Positions 27,211 to 36,795 of a stretch of DNA of 64,000 nt are shown one piece after another. The notes under the pieces were generated by a model. It made no database searches, was not told where the DNA came from, and worked only from the letters and a program-made list of their open reading frames with translations. Numbering within the stretch: the stretch's first letter is position 1; each line of letters opens with the position of its first letter. Position numbers and translations under genes: made by a program. Source of the DNA: Spirosoma oryzicola (GTDB taxonomy: Bacteria; Bacteroidota; Bacteroidia; Cytophagales; Spirosomataceae); NCBI RefSeq assembly GCF_021233055.1, contig NZ_CP089538.1:4852501-4916500 (forward strand), in the 5' to 3' direction.

Positions 27211-27939
27211 ATGAATCGCGAGTATCATAAGTGGTTCAGCCCGAATCTGAACCGCGATATGGAGTTGCTTGTTTTTGGTCATGCAGGAGCTCGCGTTCTG
27301 GTCTTCCCGACCCGACGCGGGCGTTTCTATGAATACGAAGAGCTGGGTTTGGTCAGCGCGCTCGCCGACCGGATCGAGAACGGCTGGATTCAGCTGTTCT
27401 GCGTTGACAGCGTTGATCGAGAAAGCATTTACAACCGCTACATTGCTCCGCACGAACGCATCAAGCGCCACAGCCAGTACGAACACTACATTCTGAACGA
27501 AGTACTACCGTTTTCTCGCCTGAAAAATCCACAGCCGTTCATGATTTCGCACGGATGCAGCCTGGGGGCTTACCATGCTACCAACATTGCGTTTCGGCAT
27601 CCTCAGTGGTTTGGTAAATTAGTAGCGCTTAGTGGCCGGTATGACTTATCTGCTCCGGTAGCAGAGTTTCGCGGTCTATTCGATGACTACTATGACGAAA
27701 ATATTTACTTTCACACGCCCAATCATTTTCTGCCGAACCTGGAAGAAGACGCGATTCTAAACGAACTGCGCCGGATGCAGATTGTCATGACGGTTGGGGC
27801 CGCCGATCCTTTTTTAAACAGCAACTGCGCCTTGAGCGAAACGCTTTCCTTAAAAAACGTCTCTCACGAATTTTACATATGGGAAGGTCGAGCCCATCAG
27901 GCCGAGGATTGGCACAAGATGGTGCAGATATACCTGTAA
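27211..27939 (+). CDS. Esterase-family alpha/beta-hydrolase
   Basis: The protein has 242 residues. It belongs to the putative-esterase (esterase D/Fes-like) fold: nucleophile elbow SHGCSLGAYHA, acidic residue in GAADPFLN and His in GRAHQAEDW. Many relatives are annotated only as esterase family protein; the substrate is unknown. It has no signal peptide and probably shares a transcript with the SGNH hydrolase before it. Confidence 0.85.
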   Translation: MNREYHKWFSPNLNRDMELLVFGHAGARVLVFPTRRGRFYEYEELGLVSALADRIENGWIQLFCVDSVDRESIYNRYIAPHERIKRHSQYEHYILNEVLPFSRLKNPQPFMISHGCSLGAYHATNIAFRHPQWFGKLVALSGRYDLSAPVAEFRGLFDDYYDENIYFHTPNHFLPNLEEDAILNELRRMQIVMTVGAADPFLNSNCALSETLSLKNVSHEFYIWEGRAHQAEDWHKMVQIYL

Positions 27940-27954
27940 CTGATCGTATTCTGA

Positions 27955-29040
27955 TCACGGTAACTTAGAAGCGAGGTACAGATAAGGCCCCAGCAGATGG
28001 TGCACGAAGATCGTTTTCTTGTTATCGGGGTATTTTTTATGATACGCTTCGTCGGCCAGCAGCACTACGAATGACCCCGTTCGGACGTAATGGCTGGATT
28101 GGTAAAACGTGGGCGGAATGTACTCTTTCAAGTTTGTTTTTACGTACCGACTGGCAAAGCTACCCAGGTACTTCTGGTAATTTTTTTGCGCCTTACGTGC
28201 TGGTTTAGACAGCTTGTTAAAGACGTATTTTAACGCCAGATTCCGGGGAAACTTCTGCTTTTTGAGTAAAGCGGGGATGTTGGAGAATGGGTTGGTTTGA
28301 TTGAAATCGTCAATCGTCTGAATTGTAATCGGTGTTTCGGGAACCCAATCGGCTGAATTGACCACGTTGAACGCCCAGCCCCCAGCGGTCAGGGCTTCGT
28401 ATTCGTACGCATAAAACAAATTACCGGGCTTGGGCGCAGCACTGCAATAGGTCTTGAACCGAACCGTGGCGGGTATCTTTCCCTGCTTCTGCAACTGCTT
28501 CAGATGAGATGTCATCAGATACCCGATGGCTCCCCCCTGGCTATGCCCCATGATGTAAAAATTGGTTACCCCGGCTCGAATACATGAATCAAGCCGGGGT
28601 AGTATGTTCTGCGCCAGAAAAGCGGTTCCAATAAGCCAGCCAATATGTACCGCAGCCTGCGGATGTTCGGCCAGTTGATAATCAAACTTATAATCGTTCG
28701 ATAAAACCAACTGCCCTTTGGCTGGCACCATGGCTGCGTAGAAGTTCTCCAACCAACCGACAGGGTCGAGTGTGGTTCCGCGGATGCTGATAACCGCTAC
28801 GGAATCAGCCGATGTCCATAAGTCACACCGGTTGTCAAGACCCACCACCGGCGAACGATACACAAACTTGAACCGCTGTGGTTTTGGAATCGGGCTATCT
28901 GGCGGCAAGGTGTCCACTTGCCGGGCAAATACGCTCATCAGCTCGATGTATTCCGCTTTCTCGAAGCCCGGTTTAAGTTTTTGCCCAAATAAGGTAGTCG
29001 ATACCAGGAAAAATGCAAAAAACGTAAGCGTTTGTTTCAT
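27955..29040 (-). CDS. Exported lipase (class 3-like)
   Basis: The protein has 361 residues with a signal peptide (about 1-19, ending TTLFGQ). Nucleophile elbow YIMGHSQGGAIGYLM (Ser within GHSQG), an oxyanion region ISIRGTTLDPVGWLENFY and later SADWVPE and HHLLG match Lipase_3 proteins. It probably acts outside the inner membrane on lipids. It is convergent with the esterase gene, 15 nt apart. Confidence 0.85.
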   Translation of the reverse strand: MKQTLTFFAFFLVSTTLFGQKLKPGFEKAEYIELMSVFARQVDTLPPDSPIPKPQRFKFVYRSPVVGLDNRCDLWTSADSVAVISIRGTTLDPVGWLENFYAAMVPAKGQLVLSNDYKFDYQLAEHPQAAVHIGWLIGTAFLAQNILPRLDSCIRAGVTNFYIMGHSQGGAIGYLMTSHLKQLQKQGKIPATVRFKTYCSAAPKPGNLFYAYEYEALTAGGWAFNVVNSADWVPETPITIQTIDDFNQTNPFSNIPALLKKQKFPRNLALKYVFNKLSKPARKAQKNYQKYLGSFASRYVKTNLKEYIPPTFYQSSHYVRTGSFVVLLADEAYHKKYPDNKKTIFVHHLLGPYLYLASKLP

Positions 29041-29138
29041 ATGGCCTCAACTGTACAGTGTACAACACAACTTACCTGGGCAACGCTTAGCCGCGCTTAT
29101 GTTGAAGCGCGACGACCGACGTACGGCTAACGTATCAA

Positions 29139-30335
29139 TTATTCGGCAATGACTTGGCTCGTCAGCAACGACGCATCAGCAACGACACCCTGTGCTTTCA
29201 AAAGCGACTTGGCGTACGGTTCGTACAACACACGTCTGGGTGGATTGACCGATAAATCAGCATCCCACAAACCAGAATGGTGCCACCGGTCTAAATGATC
29301 CCAGTCGGGCCGGTCGATGATTGGATACAGGCACACCCCCCAGAGCGGAATGCCCGCTTCAATTACAGCCGCGCATTCGCGTCCGACCATCTCGATCCAG
29401 ACAGGCCGGTCAATACCCGGATGGCTCGTCTCGGTCAGAACAATCGGTTTACCATATCGGTGATACGCTTTCATCAGCAACCGGCGCATCGGAACCCATC
29501 GTGAATCGGGAATAGCATCGTTCCAGCCCAAAAACGTCCCCGTCTTGTTGATCCACTGGTTGTTATAATAGTAGTTAAAACCCAGCATGTCAAGATACTC
29601 CGGCTTCCCTCCCAGCTCCGGTGCAATCGATCCTGCCAGCATATCGACCGACTGAAATTGATTTTCGTCGGCAATGGCAGCATCCATAATGTCCTTTCTT
29701 GTCGCGTTCAGAGGAGGAACCATATGCACCAGCGGCTCGGTAGTCAGGATACGAATAGAAGGGTCGATCTCACGCATCCCGGCTATTGCTTCAATATAGC
29801 CTCTCATCAGTCCGAGCTTCACTTCCCAGCCCTGTTTTGTGCAGTAAGGCGATGTACCCCGCGCGTCTCCTCCGAGCCAGGACATAAAACTCACTTCGTT
29901 GATCGGCGTCACAATGAGTTCTTCATCGGGATACAGATCGCGGTAGAAACGGACAAAAGCACGACTGAAAGCGGCAAAACGACGGGCAAACATCGGATGA
30001 AGGGGCGTCAGGTCGTCGGGGTAACCAAAATGGCACAAGTCCCAGATTTGCTGAATACCCTGCCGATGTCCTTCTTCCAGCATCTGCCGGACAACACTCC
30101 AATCGTATTGATAGGCTGTTTTTTCGACCTGACTCCAGCGCACTCCTTCCCGAACGGTACGAATAGCGAATTGGCTGAGATCGGTATAATCCTGACCCAA
30201 TAACTGTAAATGCCCCGTCAATGGTAAGAAGTCAACCCGATTTCCGAAGCAGTTGAGCTGATCGGTGCATTCATAACCAGCCCACCAGAATGACCGAAAC
30301 GGATTCTTTGGCTGGAACGTGTTTGTAGTGAACAT
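29139..30335 (-). CDS. GH1-like beta-glycosidase
   Basis: The protein has 398 residues. A TIM-barrel glycosidase with acid/base Glu147 in TPINEVSF and nucleophile Glu302 in VLTETSHPG; a helix-rich start EGVRWSQVEKTAYQYDW fits family GH1 (clan A). At about 400 residues it is shorter than classical beta-glucosidases (about 450), and some related genes carry a second sugar-nucleotide reductase domain, absent here. It is cytoplasmic. ATG 30335 is chosen over TTG 30347. Confidence 0.85.
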   Translation of the reverse strand: MFTTNTFQPKNPFRSFWWAGYECTDQLNCFGNRVDFLPLTGHLQLLGQDYTDLSQFAIRTVREGVRWSQVEKTAYQYDWSVVRQMLEEGHRQGIQQIWDLCHFGYPDDLTPLHPMFARRFAAFSRAFVRFYRDLYPDEELIVTPINEVSFMSWLGGDARGTSPYCTKQGWEVKLGLMRGYIEAIAGMREIDPSIRILTTEPLVHMVPPLNATRKDIMDAAIADENQFQSVDMLAGSIAPELGGKPEYLDMLGFNYYYNNQWINKTGTFLGWNDAIPDSRWVPMRRLLMKAYHRYGKPIVLTETSHPGIDRPVWIEMVGRECAAVIEAGIPLWGVCLYPIIDRPDWDHLDRWHHSGLWDADLSVNPPRRVLYEPYAKSLLKAQGVVADASLLTSQVIAE

Positions 30336-30443
30336 TTGAAAACGCAACCATCAGATTGCTATGTACGATGTCTCAATATGACCAAAAAGCGGTCAGTCGG
30401 CAAACTTATTCGCTTTTTCCGAGCGAAAGGTATTGACCTTAAC

Positions 30444-31265
30444 TTATAACGCCTGTACGATCGCAATAACGAGTTTGGCTGAATTTCGGGCGGCTGTTGG
30501 GTAAAATTTGTCGAAGGCGATGTGTGCTTCAGCGTCGGCCCGATCACTGAGACTACGAATAATCAGGTGCGGCACGTTGATTTGATAGCATACCTGCGCG
30601 ATAGCTGCACCTTCCATTTCGGTCGCATCGGCCCCGAAGTCGGCCCGCAGGCTGCTTACTTTTATCGGCGATGCCACAAACACATCACCCGTTACAACGG
30701 TACCCGTCACGACTTTTACGGGCCGGTCAGAAACACCACCTGACGCCAGCGGAATTCCTTCGAGGGGAATGTCCTTGACCACCTTTTCCGCTAATCGCAT
30801 CAGCGAGGTGTCCGCCGGAAAATAAACCGGGTTAAACTGCTTTGTAATCACGTTCCGCGTCTGACGGGTCGGGGTATTTTTATCGGTAATTGACCCGTAA
30901 TCGTGATGTGCCGTACGACCAGCAATGACGATATCACCCGGTTGCAACTCTGGATTAGTGCCCCCCGCAATGCCTGTAAACAATACACGCTCGGGCCGGA
31001 AATGATCAAGCAATAAAGCGGTCGTCATAGCCGCGTTTACTTTTCCAATACCCGTTTCGGCCACGACAACTTTCTGTTTACCCAGGCGGCCAGTCGTGAA
31101 CGTCACCCCATCAACGACTACCGTTTTTGGATTTTTGAGCGTTTGTTTGACTAGTTCAACCTCAGCACCGAACGCACCGAGTAAGCCGGTTATAGGTCGT
31201 GGTTTGTACTGTTGACTAAAGGCGGTTTGTGACAGAAAAAGAAAGAGGAGTACGGTATACTTCAT
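30444..31265 (-). CDS. mtnN: MTA/SAH nucleosidase with signal peptide
   Basis: The protein has 273 residues. The nucleosidase core is complete: GAFGAEVE (Glu35), ETGIGKVNAA, FTGIAGGTN, ATEMEGAAIAQV (the substrate-binding Glu near 218) and RSLSDRAD (Asp241). The enzyme cleaves 5'-methylthioadenosine and S-adenosylhomocysteine. Unusually, the first 17 residues (MKYTVLLFLFLSQTAFSQ) are a signal peptide, so this copy should be exported. It lies on the same strand as the ebo genes upstream, 59 nt from eboC. Confidence 0.9.
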   Translation of the reverse strand: MKYTVLLFLFLSQTAFSQQYKPRPITGLLGAFGAEVELVKQTLKNPKTVVVDGVTFTTGRLGKQKVVVAETGIGKVNAAMTTALLLDHFRPERVLFTGIAGGTNPELQPGDIVIAGRTAHHDYGSITDKNTPTRQTRNVITKQFNPVYFPADTSLMRLAEKVVKDIPLEGIPLASGGVSDRPVKVVTGTVVTGDVFVASPIKVSSLRADFGADATEMEGAAIAQVCYQINVPHLIIRSLSDRADAEAHIAFDKFYPTAARNSAKLVIAIVQAL

Positions 31266-31324
31266 AAAAATTGGTAGAAAGTGAAGCGACGGTCACGATC
31301 AGGGCAGATGGTGACCGTCAGCAA

Positions 31325-32200
31325 TTACGTTACGGCAAAGATCTTTGCCAGTAACCTCGACAGCGGTAGCAGGCAGAACACCAGCATCGCCAACGGAAAG
31401 GAAGCAAAAGCCGCTACCCAGGCCGCATTCATCACAATAAGCGATAAAACACCAGCCCGCACAGCCATACCGATGTTGCGACCGACTGGCTCACGAACGG
31501 CTCGCCAAAGTGGTGGAAAGATGTAATAGCCAAACAGGATCAGAAACGGCAAAGCGGTTCCTAACTGTTGACGTTGTTGTGCCAATGCCGCTACGCAGCC
31601 AATAACCAGCGCATACAGCAATCCAGCCGCCCGAAGCGTAGTTGGGCTACCGCCGTGTACTTCACCGCGACTGATCATAGTGATTGCGGCAATATACGCG
31701 ATGGGTACCAGCCCCACCCACGCCCACGGCATTACCTGCTCAGGAATTACGCTTATCCCCAACAACAAATTTAAGCCCCGGCACAAACCCATGTTGACCG
31801 GTCCCAGCCAGTTGTGATGCTTGCCAAACCGATCGTAAACCAGCGATGCGACAGCGATACCAAGCGCCAGAAAACCAGCCGTCTGGTTGACCATGAAGGA
31901 GGCTATAATTCCGACGAGCAATAAAACAGTTCCTAATAAGGTAGCCGTATTTTTGCTGACCAATCCGCTTGGAATGGCACGCTCGGGCCGTTCAATAGCG
32001 TCGAGTTCGGCGTCGAACACATCGTTGAAAACGACGCCACCGCCGTACAGACAAACCGTTGCCAGCGTAAGCCAGCCTACCGGAGCTGGCGGGGGATTAG
32101 GAATAAGAAAGTACCCCGCAATCGCCATACCCGCCAACACATCAGCTATAGCCGTGACGAGGTTGGCAGGACGGGTAAGGGAAAGGAGTGCTTTCACCAT
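31325..32200 (-). CDS. eboC: UbiA-like prenyltransferase EboC
   Basis: The protein has 291 residues, about eight membrane helices and a UbiA-superfamily first Asp motif NDVFDAELDAIERPERA (NDxxDxxxD). It follows eboB with a 1-nt TAATG overlap. Among bacteria this gene order (TatD-like, UbiA-like) marks the ebo cluster, whose products are needed to bring a scytonemin precursor to the periplasm in Nostoc. The prenyl substrate of EboC is unknown. It is on the minus strand, 59 nt before the exported nucleosidase gene. Confidence 0.88.
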   Translation of the reverse strand: MVKALLSLTRPANLVTAIADVLAGMAIAGYFLIPNPPPAPVGWLTLATVCLYGGGVVFNDVFDAELDAIERPERAIPSGLVSKNTATLLGTVLLLVGIIASFMVNQTAGFLALGIAVASLVYDRFGKHHNWLGPVNMGLCRGLNLLLGISVIPEQVMPWAWVGLVPIAYIAAITMISRGEVHGGSPTTLRAAGLLYALVIGCVAALAQQRQQLGTALPFLILFGYYIFPPLWRAVREPVGRNIGMAVRAGVLSLIVMNAAWVAAFASFPLAMLVFCLLPLSRLLAKIFAVT

Positions 32201-33132
32201 TATCGGATTATCGTTGAGTCTTTATCTACTCTCGGTGCCTGTCCACCACGCAGTACCGAGCTACCGTTGTACCGCTGACTTTGATCGATGCCCATTGGCT
32301 GCATCAGTTCTTCAAGGCTTAGTTGACCACTCTGCGCAAAGGCGGTTACGGCGTTGGTGAAGGTCACCAGACGAATCGCTTCGTCCGAAATACCGCTTTG
32401 TTTCATCAACGCGGCTGTTTTCGGTACGGCCAGCGGATCACTGATTCCCCAGTCGGCAGCCGAGTTGATCATAATGCGTTCAGGGCCGTATTGCTTGACA
32501 ATCTCGACCATACGCTCGTTGCCCATTTTGGTAAACGGGTAAATGGTGAATCCAGCCCAAAAACCCCGGTCCAGTACCTCACGCACCGTCTCTTCGTTGT
32601 TGTGGTCCACGATGACCATGCCGGGGTCAAGTCCGTGTTCCAGCGCAATGTCCATGCTGCGGCTAGTACCTTGTTTTTTGTCCCGGTGCGGGGTATGTAT
32701 CTGCACCGGCAAACCCGCTTCTTTTGCCAGATCCAGTTGTGCCCGGTAGTATTTGTCCTCGGCAGCCGTCTGATCGTCGAAGCCTATTTCGCCCACACCG
32801 ACCACGCCTTCTTTATAGATGAACAACGGCAGGATTTCCATAACCTGTTCGGCCAGTTCTTCCTGATTGGCTTCTTTCGAGTTCAGACCGATTGTGCAGT
32901 AATGGCGGATTCCGAACTGCGACGCCCGAAAACGCTCCCAACCGACCAGACTGGCAAAATAATCCCGGAACGAATCAACGCCCGTACGAGGCTGGCCCAG
33001 CCAGAATGCGGGTTCAATCATGGCGACAACACCGGCATCGGCCATAGCCTGATAATCGTCGGTCGTGCGGGAAGTCATGTGAACGTGCATATCGAAGAAC
33101 GACATGCCACGAATGGAATCCATAAAACTCAT
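32200..33132 (-). CDS. eboB: TatD-family hydrolase EboB
   Basis: The protein has 310 residues. A metal-dependent hydrolase barrel of the TatD/amidohydrolase group: FFDMHVHM (HxH), GVVGVGEIGFDD (Glu), VQIHTPH (His), VIVDHNNE and MINSAADW (Asp), in family order. The ebo version is a TatD homologue whose substrate is not known; it is not a DNA-repair enzyme by default. Neighbours eboC (overlapping by 1 nt) and eboA, just past two plus-strand genes, support the assignment. There is no signal peptide. Confidence 0.88.
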   Translation of the reverse strand: MSFMDSIRGMSFFDMHVHMTSRTTDDYQAMADAGVVAMIEPAFWLGQPRTGVDSFRDYFASLVGWERFRASQFGIRHYCTIGLNSKEANQEELAEQVMEILPLFIYKEGVVGVGEIGFDDQTAAEDKYYRAQLDLAKEAGLPVQIHTPHRDKKQGTSRSMDIALEHGLDPGMVIVDHNNEETVREVLDRGFWAGFTIYPFTKMGNERMVEIVKQYGPERIMINSAADWGISDPLAVPKTAALMKQSGISDEAIRLVTFTNAVTAFAQSGQLSLEELMQPMGIDQSQRYNGSSVLRGGQAPRVDKDSTIIR

Positions 33133-33360
33133 GAGCGAATTACAGTAAGGGTATTCTGGATAAATCCCCGATTAGTAAGCAAAGTTCCACAAAAAATACG
33201 GCTTCATCTCACATGTTTTTTATTCTCATTTTAATCATTTTTTAGAAAACTCTACATTTCCCCGTTCGTTTAATAATCAGTAACCCAATTTTCGTTATAC
33301 ATACGCGTCATCGTCAGACGCCGGTTTATCCGAAGATTGATTTAATCAACAAATACAATT

Positions 33361-34041
33361 ATGACAACGCTTCAACAGCTAAGAAAAGGGAAATGGGGCA
33401 TCTACTTCATTCTGTTACTGGCGCTCGGCACCGGCTTGGTAGCCTGTAATGAGAATGCAGTTAACAATCTGAGCCCTGCCGATCAGCCGGTGTACATCAC
33501 CAATTACGACCGATCCGTCAATTTTAATCAGTATAAAACGTTCAGCCTGCCCGACTCGGTCGTGATCGAATCGAACACCGGGTATCAGCCTTCGCTGGGT
33601 CCGCTGGAAAGCCGTTTTGTAGCGAACGTCGCCAATGCCATGACTAGTCGGGGATTCCAGCGGGTCAACCGGGGCCAGACTGCCGATGTGGGCGTTGCCA
33701 TCATCCGGGTTAGCAACCTGTACACCGGCGTTGGTGTCGATCCCTACGGCTATTATGGTGGCTACTGGGGCGGTGGCTATGGTTTTGGCGGACTTGGTGG
33801 TTTTGGCGGTTATAGTCCGTACTACCCAAGCTACTACACCTATCAGGTAGCCGATCAATACTGGGAAATTCAGGTTGTCGATCTAAAAAACCGTCCAGCA
33901 GCCAGCACCGGTACACAACAGCAGCTCAATGTCATTTTTGACGCCACCGTACGTGGTTCGGACATTAGTACTCAGCAAGATGTCGATGCGGCCACAACCG
34001 CTATTTTCAACCAATCGCCTTATTTACAGGCAGCCCGATAA
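33361..34041 (+). CDS. DUF4136 lipoprotein
   Basis: The protein has 226 residues. A signal peptide ends in LVAC (Cys29 lipidated). The mature part follows DUF4136: NFNQYKTFSLPDS, a linker, ADVGVAIIRV and a Gly/Tyr-rich insert (about 120-160). The function is unknown. The next gene codes an outer-membrane barrel and follows after 6 nt, so both probably belong to one envelope unit inserted between eboA and eboB. Confidence 0.88.
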   Translation: MTTLQQLRKGKWGIYFILLLALGTGLVACNENAVNNLSPADQPVYITNYDRSVNFNQYKTFSLPDSVVIESNTGYQPSLGPLESRFVANVANAMTSRGFQRVNRGQTADVGVAIIRVSNLYTGVGVDPYGYYGGYWGGGYGFGGLGGFGGYSPYYPSYYTYQVADQYWEIQVVDLKNRPAASTGTQQQLNVIFDATVRGSDISTQQDVDAATTAIFNQSPYLQAAR

Positions 34042-34047
34042 GCAATC

Positions 34048-34719
34048 ATGAAATCGATCTTAGCATTCGTTGCCCTGCTGTCGTTATCGACAGTAAGCTG
34101 GGCACAAGTAAACCGGGATGAGTACGCTCAAGCGTTTCCATCCCCCTATCAGCAATACGTAACGTTTAACATTGCAGCCCGCTACGGTGTATCACTGCCA
34201 ATGGGTGGTCAGAAAGGCTACATCGACCGTATTTCGCCAGCCAATTTTGCGCTGGAAGGCGAATGGTTATTTCCGCAGCGGTTTTCGCTGGGCTTAAAAA
34301 GCGGTTATCAGTACACGCAGCAGCGGCTTGGCCGACAAGTGATTAGCTATACGTCGGGAAATACGGTTCAGGATATTTCGGCGGTTCAAACCCGGACGTT
34401 GTCCATTATTCCGGCAATGGCTTCGGTTTCGTATTACTTCGCCGACAATGCAGCCGCTATACGCCCTTACGTACAATTCGCGGGTGGTGGTGCCTTTGTT
34501 AATTACACCAATTTTTTCGGGGTACTATCCGATCAAAAGACTGGCTTCAAAGGAGCCATCGCGCCAGCTATCGGTTTGAAATATTATGGTCGACGCGAAC
34601 AGGGACTTGGGGCGGAAATTCAGGCGCAATACCAGAACGTGTTTTTCAACTACGATCAATTACAGAATAGTAGCCCCTCATTGATGCTGTCAGTGGGTAT
34701 TTCCTATCGGTGGTATTAG
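34048..34719 (+). CDS. Outer-membrane beta-barrel protein
   Basis: The protein has 223 residues with a signal peptide (about 1-20, ending SWAQ). The rest has alternating aromatic and polar residues, Gly-rich turns and a terminal aromatic YRWY, all consistent with an 8-strand barrel of the OmpA/porin-family type. It starts 6 nt after the DUF4136 gene. No function can be named. Confidence 0.82.
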   Translation: MKSILAFVALLSLSTVSWAQVNRDEYAQAFPSPYQQYVTFNIAARYGVSLPMGGQKGYIDRISPANFALEGEWLFPQRFSLGLKSGYQYTQQRLGRQVISYTSGNTVQDISAVQTRTLSIIPAMASVSYYFADNAAAIRPYVQFAGGGAFVNYTNFFGVLSDQKTGFKGAIAPAIGLKYYGRREQGLGAEIQAQYQNVFFNYDQLQNSSPSLMLSVGISYRWY

Positions 34720-34755
34720 CGGGTTACAGTCGGATTGATCCCGCAATTGGCAAGG

Positions 34756-35448
34756 CTAATCCGTTAACAACTCGATATGAGGGGGCAAACTACGCCCGGC
34801 AGCCCTGCGCTCGGCAGCATAGTCAGCCAGCGTATGCGCGAGTCGGGCGTTTTTGCGCTCATTCAACCCAATAATCTGCGTAACATCTTTATCGGTGAAA
34901 AAGGCTTTTAAAATCAGTTGATTCCAGGCCGCTTCGTCAAAATGATCGGCGGGGTACGGATTATGCAGCATGATCGCCGATTGCACATCGGCAATGTTAT
35001 TGCGGATACCTTCCGTTGCCTGAAACCGCCAGGCGTCCGGATAAGCCAGAATAGGCAATGCAGAATACAACGCCACAAGCTCGTTAAGCTCACCAGCTTT
35101 AAACAACTCGGTGATTGTTTTTACGTATAGCGATTCATCGTCGGCGGGCAGTTGAAGCAGCCACCAAACCCGCGCCAGTCGATCCAGCGTCCAACCCGAT
35201 ACGGTGAACCCAGGTCGTAGTTGTTCCAATGCAAAGGTGAGATCAGCGGGCACTTCGATGGGTTGCTTTCCAACAAAGCGAGGTAACGCGGTAAAGACTC
35301 GGTAAAATACGGGTATGTGTAGACCTGACGGTCCGGTTCCACCCTGTAATAAATCGACCTGTTGCCGCAGGTAATTGATTGCCTTTTCAGAATTCGCTTG
35401 CTGCTCAATCAGGTAGAACAGCGTTTCACTCATTTGCAGAATATTCAT
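34756..35448 (-). CDS. eboA: EboA domain protein
   Basis: The protein has 230 residues, all alpha-helical in appearance. It matches the EboA family known from ebo clusters, recognised from the pattern LDRLARVWWLL, YPADHFDEAAWNQLILKAFF and ERKNARLAHTLADYAAER. EboA has no known reaction; it is needed for scytonemin precursor export in Nostoc. The gene follows xerC/D by 4 nt and is separated from eboB by two plus-strand genes. The frame can start 11 codons earlier (ATG 35481), inside the recombinase gene; ATG 35448 is chosen because it lies just after that stop. Confidence 0.85.
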   Translation of the reverse strand: MNILQMSETLFYLIEQQANSEKAINYLRQQVDLLQGGTGPSGLHIPVFYRVFTALPRFVGKQPIEVPADLTFALEQLRPGFTVSGWTLDRLARVWWLLQLPADDESLYVKTITELFKAGELNELVALYSALPILAYPDAWRFQATEGIRNNIADVQSAIMLHNPYPADHFDEAAWNQLILKAFFTDKDVTQIIGLNERKNARLAHTLADYAAERRAAGRSLPPHIELLTD

Positions 35449-35452
35449 AGCG

Positions 35453-36358
35453 TTACTTGGCTTTCGGGTGCGCCTGATCATACGTCTTTTTGAGTTGTTC
35501 CAGGCTGGTATGCGTGTAAATCTGGGTAGCGGCCAGACTACTGTGCCCTAACAGATCTTTGATGGCGTTAAGATCGGCCCCCCGATTAAGCAGATGCGTG
35601 GCAAACGAATGCCTGAGAACGTGTGGACTTTTCTTTTCGAGGGTGGTTACCAGATCCAGATGCCGCTTAACAATTCGCTGGATAAGCATCGGGTAGGCCG
35701 CAATTCCTTTTTCGCTGACAATTAGATAAATAGTATCAACCGCTCCGCCAAACGTTTCTTCCTTGAGCAAACTATAGTGACGAATCAGTTCGAACAAGGG
35801 CTGGGTGAGCGGTATAATCCGATGCTTATTGCGTTTGCCGAGCACGGTGATCGTTCGCTCATACAGATTTACATCCGTCGTTTTGAGACCTGTCAGTTCG
35901 CTTAGCCGGATTCCTGTACCATACAGCAATTCAAGCACTAATTTGTCTCGTATTCCTTCAAAGGTGTTTGCAAAGTCAACGTCGCTCAGCAGCGTTTCCA
36001 TCGGTTTTTCTTCTACGTAGACCGGAATTCGCTTGCTGGCTTTCAGTGCCTGCACCTTTGTCATTGGGTCGAGCGTGATCACTTTTCGCCGTAACAGAAA
36101 TCCGTAGTAGCACCGAAGCGTAGCGATTTTTCGGTTTACCGACGATTTATCCAGTTCCCCTTCAACTAGACTTACAATCCAGGATCGAATGTGCCGATAA
36201 TCAGCCTGTTCGGGTCGTTCGACGTTGCATTCCGCCAGTAGAAACGTACTGAATTGCTCCATGTCCTTCGCGTAAGCGGTCAGCGTATGGAGACTCAGCC
36301 GCTTCTCGTAACGGATGTACTGAAGAAAATCGTCTGAACTGGGATTTACTTGATTCAT
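35453..36358 (-). CDS. Tyrosine recombinase XerC/XerD
   Basis: The protein has 301 residues. An N-terminal SAM-like core-binding domain (about 10-95) and the catalytic domain with Arg151 (GTGIRLSEL), Lys175, His246/Arg249 (HVLRHSF), His272 (LLGHSS) and nucleophile Tyr281 (TQIYTH). All catalytic residues are present. It should act on dif-type sites in chromosome dimer resolution, and nothing points to a mobile element. Which of XerC or XerD it is cannot be told. It appears to be co-transcribed with eboA. Confidence 0.93.
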   Translation of the reverse strand: MNQVNPSSDDFLQYIRYEKRLSLHTLTAYAKDMEQFSTFLLAECNVERPEQADYRHIRSWIVSLVEGELDKSSVNRKIATLRCYYGFLLRRKVITLDPMTKVQALKASKRIPVYVEEKPMETLLSDVDFANTFEGIRDKLVLELLYGTGIRLSELTGLKTTDVNLYERTITVLGKRNKHRIIPLTQPLFELIRHYSLLKEETFGGAVDTIYLIVSEKGIAAYPMLIQRIVKRHLDLVTTLEKKSPHVLRHSFATHLLNRGADLNAIKDLLGHSSLAATQIYTHTSLEQLKKTYDQAHPKAK

Positions 36359-36466
36359 AAAAATAGTCAGATGAAGCGTCTATTCGACTACCTGATTTTA
36401 TCGGCCAAATCTACTCACGTTAGGCATGCAATTTAGCTAAATCATGGTTTGGCAAAGCAACAAAAA

Positions 36467-36492
36467 AGCAGCAAACATTCCTGCTTGCTGCT
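36467..36492 (-). terminator. Terminator of rpsU
   Basis: Arms AGCAGCAA (36467-36474) and TTGCTGCT (36485-36492), with a run of five T on the minus strand at 36462-36466. It lies about 90 nt beyond the rpsU stop. Confidence 0.7.
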
Positions 36493-36582
36493 CCTGTGTC
36501 TATGTTAGCAACTAACAATCACTGACTGCGCATTCAGTAATTGCGACCAACCTACACATCCGGTCAATACCGGGCTGTTGCC

Positions 36583-36780
36583 CTATTGCTCGGTGTGATT
36601 GCCGTACATTCTTTCTTTGTAAGCGGCTTTGATGATCTCGGTGCGACGCTTTACCGACGGTTTTTGGAAAGCCGTCCGCGACCGCAACTGCCGTAACACG
36701 CCCGTCTTCTCAAATTTCTTTTTGAAGCGTTTGAGGGCCTTGTCAATCGACTCGTTGTCTTTTACGTTAATGATAAGCAT
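36583..36780 (-). CDS. rpsU: 30S ribosomal protein S21
   Basis: The protein has 65 residues. The S21 pattern is clear: N-terminal IINVKDNESIDKALKRFKKKFEK, then GVLRQLRSR, and a Lys/Arg-rich tail (KRRTEIIKAAYKER). S21 sits on the 30S platform near the anti-Shine-Dalgarno end of 16S rRNA. It has its own promoter, back to back with that of the phosphatase gene. Confidence 0.95.
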   Translation of the reverse strand: MLIINVKDNESIDKALKRFKKKFEKTGVLRQLRSRTAFQKPSVKRRTEIIKAAYKERMYGNHTEQ

Positions 36781-36795
36781 GTTGTAATATTGTAT

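Noticed and set aside
32323..33234. Long plus-strand open frame over eboB
   Set aside because: It is antisense to a gene with intact metal-binding motifs and has no recognisable domain.
35453..36358. Integrase of a mobile element
   Set aside because: The protein is a standard XerC/D and no attachment repeat, toxin or phage gene surrounds it.
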